A DNA stretch of 64,000 nucleotides from JADHUC01 sp964617665 (GCA_964617665.1 CAZUAH010000007.1:1-64000); one strand, 5' to 3'. Counted from the first letter of the stretch, positions 44,110 to 53,762 are shown. Translations and numbers: made by a program. The notes: generated by a model not told the origin, from the sequence alone.

Positions 44110-45201
44110 ATGGATACCACGCCCATGGACTGCACTTCACACCTGAGAATCGGCTCGGTCGACATCGGCTTTCCTGTCGTGCAAGCGGCGTTGTCCGGCT
44201 ACAGCGATTGGCCCATGCGCGTGATTGCGCGCCGGTTGGGCGCACCGTACGCACTGTGCGAAGTGATGCTGGATCAGTTTCTGGTGGCGCTCAAGAAACG
44301 GAGCCGCATCGCGCAGATCCTCCGCATCAGCGACGACGATCACCCCGTCGGCGGGCAACTCATGGGCGCCGAGGCCGAGGAGTTCGCGCGCGGTGCGCTG
44401 AAGCTGGTCGATGCAGGCTTTGACGTGATCGACATCAACTTCGGCTGTCCCGTGAAGAAGGTTGTTGGGCGCTGTCGTGGCGGGTACCATCTGGGCCAGC
44501 CGGAAACCGCCTTGGAGATCGTCCGCCGGACACGAGACGTCGTGCCGGCGCATATTCCCGTGACCGTCAAGATGCGGCGTGGAATCGACGATACGCCAGA
44601 AAGCCGCGACAAGTTCTTCGAAATACTGGGGGGGGCGTTTGCCCTTGGCGTTGCAGCCGTGACCGTACACGCCCGCACGGTCCAACAAGGCTACGTTGGC
44701 CCCAGCCAAACCACGTTCTTGACCGAGGTCAAACGACATGTGGGCGACCGCACGATCCTTGGCAGCGGTGACCTGTTCTCGGCGCACGATTGCCTGGACA
44801 TGATGCAGCAGACTGGCGTCGATGGTGTCACTGCAGCTCGCGGTGCGATCGGTAATCCGTGGATATTCCAGCAAGTACGGGCATTGGCAGCTGGCCGACC
44901 GCTGTCCGCCGCACCTAGTCTTCACGAGCAGCGGGAAGTCATCCGCGAGCACTTTCGTTTGGCTGAGGAGTTGTATGGGCCACGCAGATGCGGTCCGCTA
45001 ATGAGGAAGTTCGGCATCAAGTACGCCGCGATGCACCCTCAGTACGATCTGGTACGTACCGCATTTACCGAGATCCGCTCACGCGAGGACTGGGATGGCG
45101 TGTTGAACCGCTGGTACGCTGAGGACCTGCCAGGACAGTACCCGTCGCGAGAGATCCACCGAGTCCAAGGCGATAGCGGTGAAGCAAATGGAAATCATTG
45201 A
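44110..45201 (+). CDS. dus: tRNA-dihydrouridine synthase
   Basis: Flavin-dependent reduction of uridines in the tRNA D loop; 363 residues. The FMN-binding TIM barrel has the active-site Cys in INFGCPVKKVVG, the VTVKMRRG and GSGDL segments, and a C-terminal helical domain with KYAAMHP. The closest subfamily by motif is DusB. Start is ATG 44110, or possibly an in-frame ATG at 44125; no strong ribosome-binding site helps. The gene lies directly downstream of a palindrome and just upstream of the Hint-protein gene. Confidence 0.9.
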   Translation: MDTTPMDCTSHLRIGSVDIGFPVVQAALSGYSDWPMRVIARRLGAPYALCEVMLDQFLVALKKRSRIAQILRISDDDHPVGGQLMGAEAEEFARGALKLVDAGFDVIDINFGCPVKKVVGRCRGGYHLGQPETALEIVRRTRDVVPAHIPVTVKMRRGIDDTPESRDKFFEILGGAFALGVAAVTVHARTVQQGYVGPSQTTFLTEVKRHVGDRTILGSGDLFSAHDCLDMMQQTGVDGVTAARGAIGNPWIFQQVRALAAGRPLSAAPSLHEQREVIREHFRLAEELYGPRRCGPLMRKFGIKYAAMHPQYDLVRTAFTEIRSREDWDGVLNRWYAEDLPGQYPSREIHRVQGDSGEANGNH

Positions 45202-45273
45202 CAATCCGTTCCCATGTTCGCTAGCCTGAACGTAATCCAAACAAAGACGACCGCACCTGTTGGGGATATATCA

Positions 45274-47016
45274 ATGAAAGCCAACGCACTCCGAATTGGG
45301 ATTCTGCAAGCCGTGGCAACATTGTCTGTCGTGGCTCTCATACTGTCTGCCGCTCCTCGTGCAGGCGCCGACGATCATGTAGACGCGAAACGCTTGGTGC
45401 GCGAGGCGATCGAGGCGGATATGCATGGCCAACGCGAGCAACGAGATTCGGTATTGAGCCAAGCCCTACGAATCGCACCAGACTACGCGCTCGCACGCTG
45501 GCACAGCGGCCAGACTCAGGTGGGCGGAAAATGGATGGACCTGAACGACGCCCAGCTGCAGGCTGTGTCTCGGGGACGCATCGCCCAGTATCGGCAGCTT
45601 CGGGACATTCATGCCACCAGTCTGCAAGGACATCGCCTTCTGGCTCGCTATTGTCGCAAACACGCGTTGAAGGACCGGGAAAGGCTGCATTGGTACGCGA
45701 TCCTGCAAGCTCAACCGGGAAACATAGAGGCGATTCGATGCCTGGGCTTGCTGCCGCACCGCGGCGCGCTGTTGACTCAGGAACAAATCGACCAACTGGA
45801 AGCCGAGGAGAAACAATGGGGCAAGGCGAGAAGCAAATGGCGTCCCATCTTGACTGAGCTGAAGACAGCGATCGGGAAGGGTTCGATAGAGGAACGCAAA
45901 GCGGCCCTCGAACAACTCCGCGCGATCGACGATCCGCAGGCGGTCTTCTTTGCCCAACAGATACTGTCCAGTGAGTCGGATGAGCTGACGCTGGAATTGA
46001 TCGCTCTGTTCGGCCGAATCGAGAGTCCACTGACCACGAATCTGCTAGTCAACCATACGGTGTTGCATGAATCCGCGGCCGTACGCGATGCAGCCACAGC
46101 GTGCCTGAAGGAGCGATCTTGGTTCACCTTTGTGCCGACGCTGATGGGATCACTGGCTACGCCGATCGAGATGTCGTTTTCGGCTACGCCGATGGCCGAT
46201 GGCATGTACTCCTGTATTAGCCTCTATCGGGAAGGCCCACTTGCCGAATACTCGCAACGCGACGGATTTAGAGGCCAGGGGCGAGGAGCACGTGGTCGCG
46301 CGGCTTCGTCTATGATTGCTTGGGGAGCGGCCACGATGGCAGCCAATCGCACTCAACGACAGGTGGCCATGGCAAATGCCCAGGTAGAGTCCCGGAACGA
46401 GCGAATTGACGAGGTCTTGCGCGAAATCACGGAACACGAAACAGACGGTCGACCACAATCTTGGTGGCAATGGTGGCAAGAGTACAACGATGTGTACGTC
46501 CCTGAGGAAAAGCCGCTTGTGGAGACCGAGAACGAGTCCGTCTTCAGCGTCGCCGTGAACACATGCGAATGCTTCCTGCCCGGCACGCCTGTCTGGACGG
46601 AAACCGGACCGGAGCCGATCGAGCGAGTACAAGTTGGCGATCGCGTTCTCGCACAAGATCCGACTACCGGCGAGCTCGCCTACAAACTCGTCTTGCAGAC
46701 GACGCTTCGCCCTATTGGCGAGACGGTACGCGTGGGCGTGGACGGCGAGGACATCTACGCGACCAACGGACACCCGTTTTGGGTCGTCGGTAAAGGCTGG
46801 CGGATGGCACGGAAGTTGCAGCCCGGCTGGCGTGTGCACACACCAAACGGATCGCGCGTGATCAGCCATGTCGAAGAAGGCCCTGAGTCCAGAGCCCACA
46901 ATATGATGGTGGAAGACTTCCGGTGCTTCTTCGTCGGAAACGATGGGATCCTGGTACACGACAACACTGTTCGACGCCCCACGGCCGCATTGGTGCCCGG
47001 CGTAGGGCGGCAGTAG
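45274..47016 (+). CDS. Secreted protein with TPR/HEAT-like region and C-terminal Hint domain
   Basis: 580 residues from the ATG at 45274 (GGGGAT 6-9 bases upstream). Signal peptide (MKANALRIGILQAVATLSVV, cleavage after AGA), TPR- or HEAT-like helical repeats (about 30-290), a low-complexity link rich in Gly and Arg, and a Hint (hedgehog/intein) domain at about 430-565 that begins CECFLPGTPVWTETGPEPIE, includes TNGHPFWVV, and closes with VHDN. In polymorphic-toxin or intein contexts a cargo follows the VHDN-type end; here only 15 residues remain. The catalytic Cys at the splice start is kept. Confidence 0.8.
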   Translation: MKANALRIGILQAVATLSVVALILSAAPRAGADDHVDAKRLVREAIEADMHGQREQRDSVLSQALRIAPDYALARWHSGQTQVGGKWMDLNDAQLQAVSRGRIAQYRQLRDIHATSLQGHRLLARYCRKHALKDRERLHWYAILQAQPGNIEAIRCLGLLPHRGALLTQEQIDQLEAEEKQWGKARSKWRPILTELKTAIGKGSIEERKAALEQLRAIDDPQAVFFAQQILSSESDELTLELIALFGRIESPLTTNLLVNHTVLHESAAVRDAATACLKERSWFTFVPTLMGSLATPIEMSFSATPMADGMYSCISLYREGPLAEYSQRDGFRGQGRGARGRAASSMIAWGAATMAANRTQRQVAMANAQVESRNERIDEVLREITEHETDGRPQSWWQWWQEYNDVYVPEEKPLVETENESVFSVAVNTCECFLPGTPVWTETGPEPIERVQVGDRVLAQDPTTGELAYKLVLQTTLRPIGETVRVGVDGEDIYATNGHPFWVVGKGWRMARKLQPGWRVHTPNGSRVISHVEEGPESRAHNMMVEDFRCFFVGNDGILVHDNTVRRPTAALVPGVGRQ

Positions 47017-47039
47017 ACGCACGAATCGCACGTAGCGAC

Positions 47040-47450
47040 TCACGAGCGACGAGAGCTTTGGCTCTTCTTCTGGACTCGGCCTGCAAACCGGTCGACTTTG
47101 ATGATAGCGCGTTTGTGCAATCCTCGTGCGATCAACTCCTGCTCGTCATGCGCTTCGAGTTGAAATGTGATGATCGCACCGTCGACGTGAATAACGCGAG
47201 CAGAACAGACTACCTCGTGGCCCACGGGCGTTGGCGCTAGATGCTGCACATCGACGTGGGTGCCTACCGAGCTTTCGCCCGATTCGAGTACTGGGGCGAT
47301 GGCCTTACGAGCGGTGTGTTCCAGATGGAGAATGAGTTGCGGGGTGCTGAAAACGGCCGGCATCTGGTCGTCGGCGAAGTCAATCGTGTGGGACGGTTCG
47401 ACCACCAATCGAATCTCGCCCGTGTCGCCAACCTTCGGGGGTTGTTTCAT
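47040..47450 (-). CDS. FlK-like hot-dog thioesterase
   Basis: 136 residues, a single hot-dog fold. The FlK-type arrangement is visible: Thr in FSTPQLILHLEHTARKA with Glu a helical turn later, and His in GTHVDVQHLAPTPVG. FlK hydrolyses fluoroacetyl-CoA; relatives in other bacteria hydrolyse acyl-CoA of unknown identity. The end is basic and polar. It is convergent with the Hint gene and its start lies 48 bases before the palindrome at 47498-47555. Confidence 0.8.
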   Translation of the reverse strand: MKQPPKVGDTGEIRLVVEPSHTIDFADDQMPAVFSTPQLILHLEHTARKAIAPVLESGESSVGTHVDVQHLAPTPVGHEVVCSARVIHVDGAIITFQLEAHDEQELIARGLHKRAIIKVDRFAGRVQKKSQSSRRS

Positions 47451-47497
47451 GTCGCCAGACTCCGCCGCGCTGGTTTAACGCGAGATGAGAATTTACC

Positions 47498-47555
47498 GTA
47501 GTGGGATTCGCCAGAATCCCCGCAGGACGAAGGGAATTCTGGCGAATTCCACTAC
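47498..47555. repeat. Dispersed palindromic repeat
   Basis: Arms of 23 bases (47498-47520 and 47533-47555) match at 21 positions around a twelve-base loop. The arms begin GTAGTGGGATTCGCCAGAAT. It lies in the 134-base gap between two minus-strand genes (the rhamnulokinase stop is 30 bases away). To my recollection, closely similar words occur many times in planctomycete genomes, which would make it a REP/MITE-like unit; it might also end the rhamnulokinase transcript. Confidence 0.75.
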
Positions 47556-47584
47556 AGCAGGTAAGAAACCACCTGCCGGTCGCC

Positions 47585-49069
47585 TTACGCAGTCAGCCCT
47601 TCGAACCTCTCGTAAGCCTCGTCCCACGGCTCCGGATTCTGTGGCGTGTACTCCTCGACATCGAAGCTGCGACGAATCACTTCGCGGGCTTCGGCAATCG
47701 AGCCCACATCGCCTTGGGCGACCGCTTGCATCATCACGTTGCCTATGGCGGTTGCCTCGATCGGGCCCGCTACCACGCGGCAATTGCAGGCGTCGGCGGC
47801 CATTTGGCAGAGAAGCCGATTCTGAGTGCCGCCACCAACGATGTGGATCGTCTGAAACTGCGATCCGGTCAGTTCGGTCAACCAGCCAAGGACCATGCGG
47901 TAACGCATTGCCAGACTCTCCAGCACGCATCGAACCACGGCACCATCGGTCTCCGGCGCCGGTTCACCTGCGCCATTGCAGTATTGCCGGATCGCCGCAG
48001 GCATATCCTTCGGAGCGACAAACGAGCCATCATCTGGATCGACCAGGGATACCAGCGGCTTGGCCTCCTGTGCGTGCTGTACCAGATCGTCCCAACTATA
48101 GTCTTTGCCTTCGCCGTTCCAGATCCGCCGGCACTCCTGCAGCAGCCAGAGGCCCGCGATGTTCTTCAGCAAACGAATCGTGTCGGCGACACCGCCCTCA
48201 TTCGTAAAATTCAATTCGCGGCATTTGTCGTTGACAACGGGCTCGGGGCTTTCCACGCCCATCAACGACCATGTCCCGCTGCTGATGTAGCACCAGTCGA
48301 GGCTCGCGCCGGCCGCTGGCACAGCCATCACGGCACTGGCTGTGTCATGCGTGCCCGGCAATACCACGTCTACGCCGTTCAGCCCGGTTGCCTCGGCCAC
48401 CGACGGCTGGATGGGCCCAAGCTTTGTACCGGGCGGTACGATGTCGCCCAGAATATCGGTAGGCAAGCCGAATCGCTCTAACAGCGGCTTGGCCCACGAT
48501 TTGGTCAGCGGGTTGTACATTTGCGTCGTGGAGACATCGGTGAACTCATTTGCCTTCACGCCGGTCAACAGCCAATGGAACAGGTCCGGCATCATCAACA
48601 TCGACTCGGCTGCATCCAGCAGCGGCGAATCCTGCAGCTTCATGGCGACAAACTGAAACAGCGTGTTCAGCTCCATGAATTGAAGCCCGGTCTGCGCAAA
48701 GATTTCGTCACGCGGCACGATCGCAAACGCTTTGTCGTAGATCCCTGCCGTGCGGCTGTCGCGGTAATGATAGGGATTTCCCAGCAGTTCATCGCCTCGG
48801 CCCAGAAAGCCAAAATCCACGCCCCAAGTATCCACGCCCACGCTTGCGACACGATCGCCATACTTGGCCGCGGCGGCCCGCAGCCCATTTTGGATATCGG
48901 TCCACTGGTTCAATAGATCCCAGTACATGCGCCCCGATGCGTGGATTGGGCCGTTATCGAACCGATGCACCTCTTCTAGCGACAATCGTTGACCATCAAA
49001 CAGACCGGCAACCACTCGACCGCTGGAAGCACCCAGATCTGCCGCCAAGAAGACTTTGTCATTCGCCAT
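47585..49069 (-). CDS. rhaB: Rhamnulokinase
   Basis: FGGY-family sugar kinase, 494 residues, phosphorylating L-rhamnulose. The N-terminal LAADLGASSGRVVAG phosphate loop, the GVDTWGVDFGFLG segment, the SSGTWSLMGVE block and GGGTQNRLLCQ fit RhaB rather than glycerol or xylulose kinases. The start at 49069 is placed at MANDKVF before the first strand. No rhaA or rhaD gene is adjacent, so the pathway is split. Rhamnose is a common sugar in sulfated algal polymers, which would agree with the sulfatase in the window. Confidence 0.9.
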   Translation of the reverse strand: MANDKVFLAADLGASSGRVVAGLFDGQRLSLEEVHRFDNGPIHASGRMYWDLLNQWTDIQNGLRAAAAKYGDRVASVGVDTWGVDFGFLGRGDELLGNPYHYRDSRTAGIYDKAFAIVPRDEIFAQTGLQFMELNTLFQFVAMKLQDSPLLDAAESMLMMPDLFHWLLTGVKANEFTDVSTTQMYNPLTKSWAKPLLERFGLPTDILGDIVPPGTKLGPIQPSVAEATGLNGVDVVLPGTHDTASAVMAVPAAGASLDWCYISSGTWSLMGVESPEPVVNDKCRELNFTNEGGVADTIRLLKNIAGLWLLQECRRIWNGEGKDYSWDDLVQHAQEAKPLVSLVDPDDGSFVAPKDMPAAIRQYCNGAGEPAPETDGAVVRCVLESLAMRYRMVLGWLTELTGSQFQTIHIVGGGTQNRLLCQMAADACNCRVVAGPIEATAIGNVMMQAVAQGDVGSIAEAREVIRRSFDVEEYTPQNPEPWDEAYERFEGLTA

Positions 49070-49183
49070 GATCAATGCCCGAATTGAATGTAATGCATGG
49101 ATTCGATGAGACCTACAGATGGTGACGGACCTACCTGAATTCGTCAAGTGGATCAGCGTCTTCACCCGCCAATTTGGCGTCGG

Positions 49184-50227
49184 TCAACCGCCTATGTACT
49201 TCGAGTGTACTGTCCGCGCTTCGGTGATGTCGTCCGTGCCGCCGATGATCGCTCGGCCATCTGGGAAGACGGTGATCGCGTAGTTGTCGACCTCGAACCG
49301 TAACAGAAAACGGTTGTGGGTCACGCGGCCGACTCCTTCCAGCTTTCGGGCTAGCATCGACAGGTCAATTGCCTCCCGTTCGGGATAGCTCAGTTGTACC
49401 GCGTTCCGTCCGCAAAGCACGGCCGTATGCGTGCCTCGGCTGCCATCCAGCCACGGAAACTCCTCGCCCTTACACGTTGGGCAGTCGACTGATTCCTTCA
49501 ATGAATCTAGTTTGACTTGGCGTACTCGGTTATCCCAAATCTCGAAAACGTTCAAGACACGACTGATCGCGTCGCGATTGCCGCTCAGGATCTTTAGCGC
49601 CTCGCAAGCCTGCATCGACGCGATGATGTTGACCATCGGACCGATGATCCCGGCAGAATCGCACGTGGCGGTGGTTCCCGGCGGCGGAGCCTCGTGCATC
49701 AGGCAACGCAGGCAGGGCGTATCGCCCGGGATGATTGTCATCGTCTGCCCTTCGGCCCCAATGCAGCCTCCGTATGCCCAGGGAAGATTGAACTTGTGGG
49801 CGGCGTCGTTCAAGAGGAATCGGGTTTCGAAATTGTCGGTGCCGTCCAGGATCATATCAACGCCGTCGACAAGTGACGCGATGTTGGTGTTGTCGACGTC
49901 GGCCACGATGGCCTCGATTTCGATCTCCGAGTTGACTTTGCTCAGCTTGGCCTGAGCCGCCACCGCTTTTGGCAGCCCCTCCGCCACATCTTCTTCGTCG
50001 TAAAGCACTTGCCGCTGCAGGTTGTTCAGTTCCAGGAAGTCGCGGTCCACGATCCTCAGATGCCCGACACCCGCCCTCGCCATAGTGCTGGCCAACACGG
50101 ATCCGAGCGCTCCGCAACCGCAAAGCAGCACACTCGATTCCACCAGTTTCCGCTGGCCGTCTTCGCCGATGGGCGGATACCGCATCTGACGAACGTATCG
50201 GTCTAGGTTCTTCGCTGTCTCAGACAC
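49184..50227 (-). CDS. ThiF/MoeB-type adenylyltransferase with C-terminal extension
   Basis: 347 residues from a GTG start at 50227 (GGGAA upstream; the reading frame continues further up but overlaps the hydrolase gene). The E1 core has GCGALGS, NLQRQVLYDEEDVAEGLPKA, DGTDNFETRFLLND (with the Mg-ATP Asp), and two zinc pairs (CLRC, CPTC). It would adenylate and charge a ThiS- or MoaD-like protein with sulfur. An extra domain of about 100 residues (VLCGRNAVQLSYPER... to the C terminus) recurs in many bacterial relatives. No ThiS or MoaD gene is near. Confidence 0.88.
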   Translation of the reverse strand: MSETAKNLDRYVRQMRYPPIGEDGQRKLVESSVLLCGCGALGSVLASTMARAGVGHLRIVDRDFLELNNLQRQVLYDEEDVAEGLPKAVAAQAKLSKVNSEIEIEAIVADVDNTNIASLVDGVDMILDGTDNFETRFLLNDAAHKFNLPWAYGGCIGAEGQTMTIIPGDTPCLRCLMHEAPPPGTTATCDSAGIIGPMVNIIASMQACEALKILSGNRDAISRVLNVFEIWDNRVRQVKLDSLKESVDCPTCKGEEFPWLDGSRGTHTAVLCGRNAVQLSYPEREAIDLSMLARKLEGVGRVTHNRFLLRFEVDNYAITVFPDGRAIIGGTDDITEARTVHSKYIGG

Positions 50228-50294
50228 GTTGAGATTCCCGTGGGAGTTGCGAGCTTGGCGTCGCTGCGTTGGAACAATCGCGTTTGAGCCACCA

Positions 50295-51236
50295 CTAGGT
50301 GCAACGTCCGGCGTCCGCCAGCCCTCGCAGAATGCAGTCGGTTGCGGCCACCACATCGACATCGGTCGCCACTGCCATATTCGCTCGCCAACGGCAATTG
50401 GCCCGGCGATCGAAAACCGTGGCACCTTTCGTTAACTCGCCGACCGTCTCGACATCACCCGCCATTTCCTCCGTCTCGAACAACTCAGGATGCAGTGCCG
50501 CAGTTAACGCCACCACGTCGTGGATGTGGATACTCTCCTGGCCCAAGTGCTGCCGGAAAGCGCGAAAGGCGAACGATGCCATGTGACGCACCAGACGCCC
50601 GGCCCGCGTCGAATCACTCGGCAGCTGTTCCACGAGCCCCAAAGTCAATCTGACGTTCCCCGTTACGTCCAGCGGGAACAACGTCTTGGTGATTGGAGAA
50701 CGAAAGACCGCGCGGGCGCTGTTCGGATCAAAGAACATGTTGAACTCGGCGGCGGGTGTGACGTTGCCAATGCCCTTGACGCTGCCACCGGAAATGATCA
50801 CTTGATCGATCAACAATGGCAAGTCCGGATCGCGTTGGAAGGCCCGGGCCAGATTTGTCAGTGGCCCAAGACAAATGATGGTGACCTGTTCGGGGGCGGC
50901 ACGCACCTCGTCGCAAATGATCTTCTCGGACGGATGCTGATGGTGCAACTGAGACACCACGAAGCCAGCGTTTCCTAATCCATCCTCGCCATGCATGTTC
51001 GAGGTGTCTACATCCGGGGCCGCATCGGCGGCCGTCGCCGCCCCGACTCGCGGATATCGGGGCGGATCCAATTGATCAATTACCGTCTGGACGTTCAGGC
51101 TTGCCTGCTCGGCCGATACATTCCCTTCAACTGCCGTAACTGCCAATACCTCAAGCCGAGGGTCAAACAATGCCATGCACAGCGCAATCGCATCGTCGAT
51201 TCCCGGATCGCAGTCGATGATGACCTTTCTGGACAT
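50295..51236 (-). CDS. Inosine-uridine-preferring nucleoside hydrolase family protein
   Basis: 313 residues from the ATG at 51236 (MSRKVIIDCDPGIDDA). The N-terminal DxDxxxDD calcium site (DCDPGIDDAIAL) and the later NMFFDPNSARAVF and HIHDVVAL motifs identify the IUNH family, which splits N-glycosidic bonds of nucleosides for base salvage. An in-frame ATG at 51275 would add 13 residues. It lies upstream of the ThiF-like gene on the same strand with 67 bases between. Confidence 0.9.
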   Translation of the reverse strand: MSRKVIIDCDPGIDDAIALCMALFDPRLEVLAVTAVEGNVSAEQASLNVQTVIDQLDPPRYPRVGAATAADAAPDVDTSNMHGEDGLGNAGFVVSQLHHQHPSEKIICDEVRAAPEQVTIICLGPLTNLARAFQRDPDLPLLIDQVIISGGSVKGIGNVTPAAEFNMFFDPNSARAVFRSPITKTLFPLDVTGNVRLTLGLVEQLPSDSTRAGRLVRHMASFAFRAFRQHLGQESIHIHDVVALTAALHPELFETEEMAGDVETVGELTKGATVFDRRANCRWRANMAVATDVDVVAATDCILRGLADAGRCT

Positions 51237-51498
51237 CGAAGACCGAAACCTTTCGTGTTCTAGTGCGTATCGCACTCACATGTAGGTGTCACGGCGGCGT
51301 AAATCGCAAGCAAAACCGACGACGTGACGCTACAGTGATTTGATACGCGTTCTAAGTACCCAAATTGCTGAGGTTCACGGCGTAATTGTAAGGCCCAACA
51401 GGGTGGTCAACAAGCGAAAAGTGGAAAAGTCACTTGGCGAAGCAGACGCGGCGATTCCGCGACAAGACGCAGGAATCCTTGGGCGGCCAAGAGGGGCG

Positions 51499-52833
51499 CT
51501 ACCGCACGCGGCACTTGAATCGGATAATGCCGCCCTGGCCCACGTCCAGCGGATCGCTGATTTCCCAGCGGAGGACGAGCGACTCGCCGTCGTTTTCCTG
51601 TGTGAGGAAATTGGCCTGGACACTGCAATTGGCGCTGTCGGCGATGTACTCCAGGCGGGTCGTCAGATTGTCCACGACCGTGATGTTTCCGAGCGGTTGA
51701 TCGCCCACGTTGTCGAAGCGGATCGTGAATTCGATCTCGTCGCCCGGTTTCGCTTCTTGCCTGGATGCCACCTTGACCACGCGCAGACGCGGCTTGCCCT
51801 CCGGCAACTCGTAGTGATATACGGACTGCGCCCCCGAATCGTTGATTGCCACGCTGGCCATGACAGCATTGATGCTGACTTGAACGGCTTGGTCGGTGGC
51901 CCACACCTGAGCGGCGTCCAAACTGGCGGCAAGTCGCGCTTTCTCCGAGTTGTCAAACTTGCCGTGCCGGATGATCTCAAAATTCTCAAACGGCTTGAAC
52001 TTGTTGGATACTGAATTGGCCCCTTCCGTGCCATCCAGCATGCCCCCGCGGACATTCTCGCGGAAGCGAAGTGGCCCATCGATTCCCAGGTAACGGCTGG
52101 GGCCGGTGGGCTGAACCGCTGTCGTGGCGATGCGGCGAGCCTCCTGCGAGGACACATGTAGAGGTTGTTTGACGCCTGCCAAGCGATCTTGGGCCCTGTA
52201 CGAAGAAGGTCCGTATACCTTCCGCACGGCGGCGAAACGCGGCGCATAGATTTGCACTCGGTTGGTGGGCTCGACCACAAGCCGCCCGTCCAATGTGTCG
52301 TAATGGGCAACCGTATCTTCTTGATCTAATCCGATGACGGACCAGTCGTCCAGCACCTCGACGCCCGCCCCTTTGTCGCCACCGTCGAACAAGTACTCGT
52401 CGTGAGGCCATGGACCGGCGATTCCCGGCGGGCGCCATTGCCCTGGCGGGCCGACGACTTGGCCAGCAGCGGAAGCACCTCCTGCATGGGCAGGACACGG
52501 ACAGCCTGCGCCGTAAGCGGGTGCACCGGTCCAAGCGTTCGGAGGCAGTGAAGGCGGCGGATAGCTGGCTTGGTGCACTGGGTACGCGGCCGAGTGTGCC
52601 GGTGGTCCGGGTGGCGTCATCGGTGGTTGCGCCATGCTGTTGCTCGCGACGGGCATGCCTTGAGCTTGGTCAACGCTCTGACTTGCTTGCGAGCCCGTGC
52701 CGTCACCACGTTGCGGCATTGCCTGACACGAGCAGATCGATACCAGAAGGCAAACGGCAAGATACTTGGCCGTCACGCTAAGCCAGCGGGCCGGTGAGCA
52801 TCCGTTCGTCGTTGTCGCCTTGGCGTCTGTCAA
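51499..52833 (-). CDS. Lipoprotein with a C-terminal DUF11-like beta domain
   Basis: 444 residues. The N terminus carries a lipoprotein signal (YLAVCLLVSICSC). A Pro/Gly/Ala-rich low-complexity region (about 40-135) is followed by an uncharacterised middle and, in the last 110 residues, by a DUF11-type Ig-like domain (GDEIEFTIRFDNVGDQPLGN, then VDNLTTRLEYIADSANCSV), as in bacterial surface proteins and OmcB-like cysteine-rich proteins. It is the last gene of a cluster with two paralogous envelope proteins, so it is probably part of the cell surface. Confidence 0.82.
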   Translation of the reverse strand: MTDAKATTTNGCSPARWLSVTAKYLAVCLLVSICSCQAMPQRGDGTGSQASQSVDQAQGMPVASNSMAQPPMTPPGPPAHSAAYPVHQASYPPPSLPPNAWTGAPAYGAGCPCPAHAGGASAAGQVVGPPGQWRPPGIAGPWPHDEYLFDGGDKGAGVEVLDDWSVIGLDQEDTVAHYDTLDGRLVVEPTNRVQIYAPRFAAVRKVYGPSSYRAQDRLAGVKQPLHVSSQEARRIATTAVQPTGPSRYLGIDGPLRFRENVRGGMLDGTEGANSVSNKFKPFENFEIIRHGKFDNSEKARLAASLDAAQVWATDQAVQVSINAVMASVAINDSGAQSVYHYELPEGKPRLRVVKVASRQEAKPGDEIEFTIRFDNVGDQPLGNITVVDNLTTRLEYIADSANCSVQANFLTQENDGESLVLRWEISDPLDVGQGGIIRFKCRVR

Positions 52834-52863
52834 TGTCTGGTCCCCGACGTTTTCATATGCAGA

Positions 52864-53736
52864 TCAACGCACCCACCATGCTGCGTTGGCGGCTCCCGTG
52901 GATGGCGAGCCTGGCAGCGGTACGCGCGGAATATTTCGCTGGTTGTTTCCCGGAGGCGCAAACGCCGGTTCCTCCAGTCCGGATTTCCGATCCGGCAGTG
53001 GCGCCGGTTTTGTGAGCTTCCGCAACGGTGGCATCGCAAACGCAAATCGTCTTAGCGACGTGTCGTAATCCGGCGTACGCGATCCCATACGCAAGATGGC
53101 CATGGGGCGTCCCAAGCGGTCGGCTGCCTTCAGCGGGTCTTCGTCAGCGCGTACCTCGAAGTAACTCTGCTGCTTCGGATCCTCGGCTATGGGCAACGCC
53201 TCGTTGGGATCTTCCAGGTAGATCACTCGCGTGACAAACAGCCCGGAGAGAGCCATTTCCAACTCGTCCAGTGTGAACTCGATTGGCACCGGGAAGTGGT
53301 TTTCCAGCCCTCGCGGCGGATACATCCGGTTGATCACCTCGATGGTCGGGAAGACTTCGTAGCCTTCGTTTCGAGGAATACCTGTGATCTTGATTCGGTA
53401 CACCTGCCCAATCAGCATCCCAGCCAGCACGGGCCCCTCTTCCGGCGTTGCGAAGTTGCCATCCATGGCCAGCGAGATCTTGGCGCCTTTCGGCGCCTTG
53501 ATCTCGACCGGCTGGAAATAGCCGGGCAACGGTCCCCCCCGCAACAGTTGCCCTTGCCCAATCGCTCCAGGAGGAAGATCAGTGGAATGGAAATAGTGGA
53601 CCGGTGCACGTTGGGCCTGTGCTATGCCCCCAATGCACATCCATGCCACCAGGAATAGCACCGCCCCAGAGACAATCAGCCTTGGGGAGGTTTGGCAACG
53701 CGAGTCCTTCACTCTGTCAGCCCATGTAAAAGCCAT
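52864..53736 (-). CDS. Envelope protein, member A of a paralogous pair
   Basis: 290 residues from ATG 53736. Signal segment (IVSGAVLFLVAWMCIGGIAQA), then a domain of about 160 residues with YRIKITGIPRNEGYEVFPTI, EFTLDELEMALSGLFVTRVI and YLEDPNEA, shared with the neighbouring 53763-54905 product (YRLKLTNIAGREGAELYPTL, QFTEEDFDQVLTGNFVTKVI, YLPDPEFQ). The C terminus is proline-rich. I recognise no named family. It is separated by 26 bases from its paralogue and by 30 from the DUF11-like gene. Confidence 0.72.
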   Translation of the reverse strand: MAFTWADRVKDSRCQTSPRLIVSGAVLFLVAWMCIGGIAQAQRAPVHYFHSTDLPPGAIGQGQLLRGGPLPGYFQPVEIKAPKGAKISLAMDGNFATPEEGPVLAGMLIGQVYRIKITGIPRNEGYEVFPTIEVINRMYPPRGLENHFPVPIEFTLDELEMALSGLFVTRVIYLEDPNEALPIAEDPKQQSYFEVRADEDPLKAADRLGRPMAILRMGSRTPDYDTSLRRFAFAMPPLRKLTKPAPLPDRKSGLEEPAFAPPGNNQRNIPRVPLPGSPSTGAANAAWWVR

Positions 53737-53762
53737 ACGATTCTGGTCCGAGAAAACGCCGT

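Noticed and set aside
47485..48207. 240-codon plus-strand frame over the palindrome and rhaB
   Set aside because: Arg/Pro/Ser-rich shadow of rhaB; no start signal.
51340..52014. 224-codon plus-strand frame opposite the DUF11-like gene
   Set aside because: No signal, no motif; lies entirely over a well-supported gene and in the reading shadow of it.
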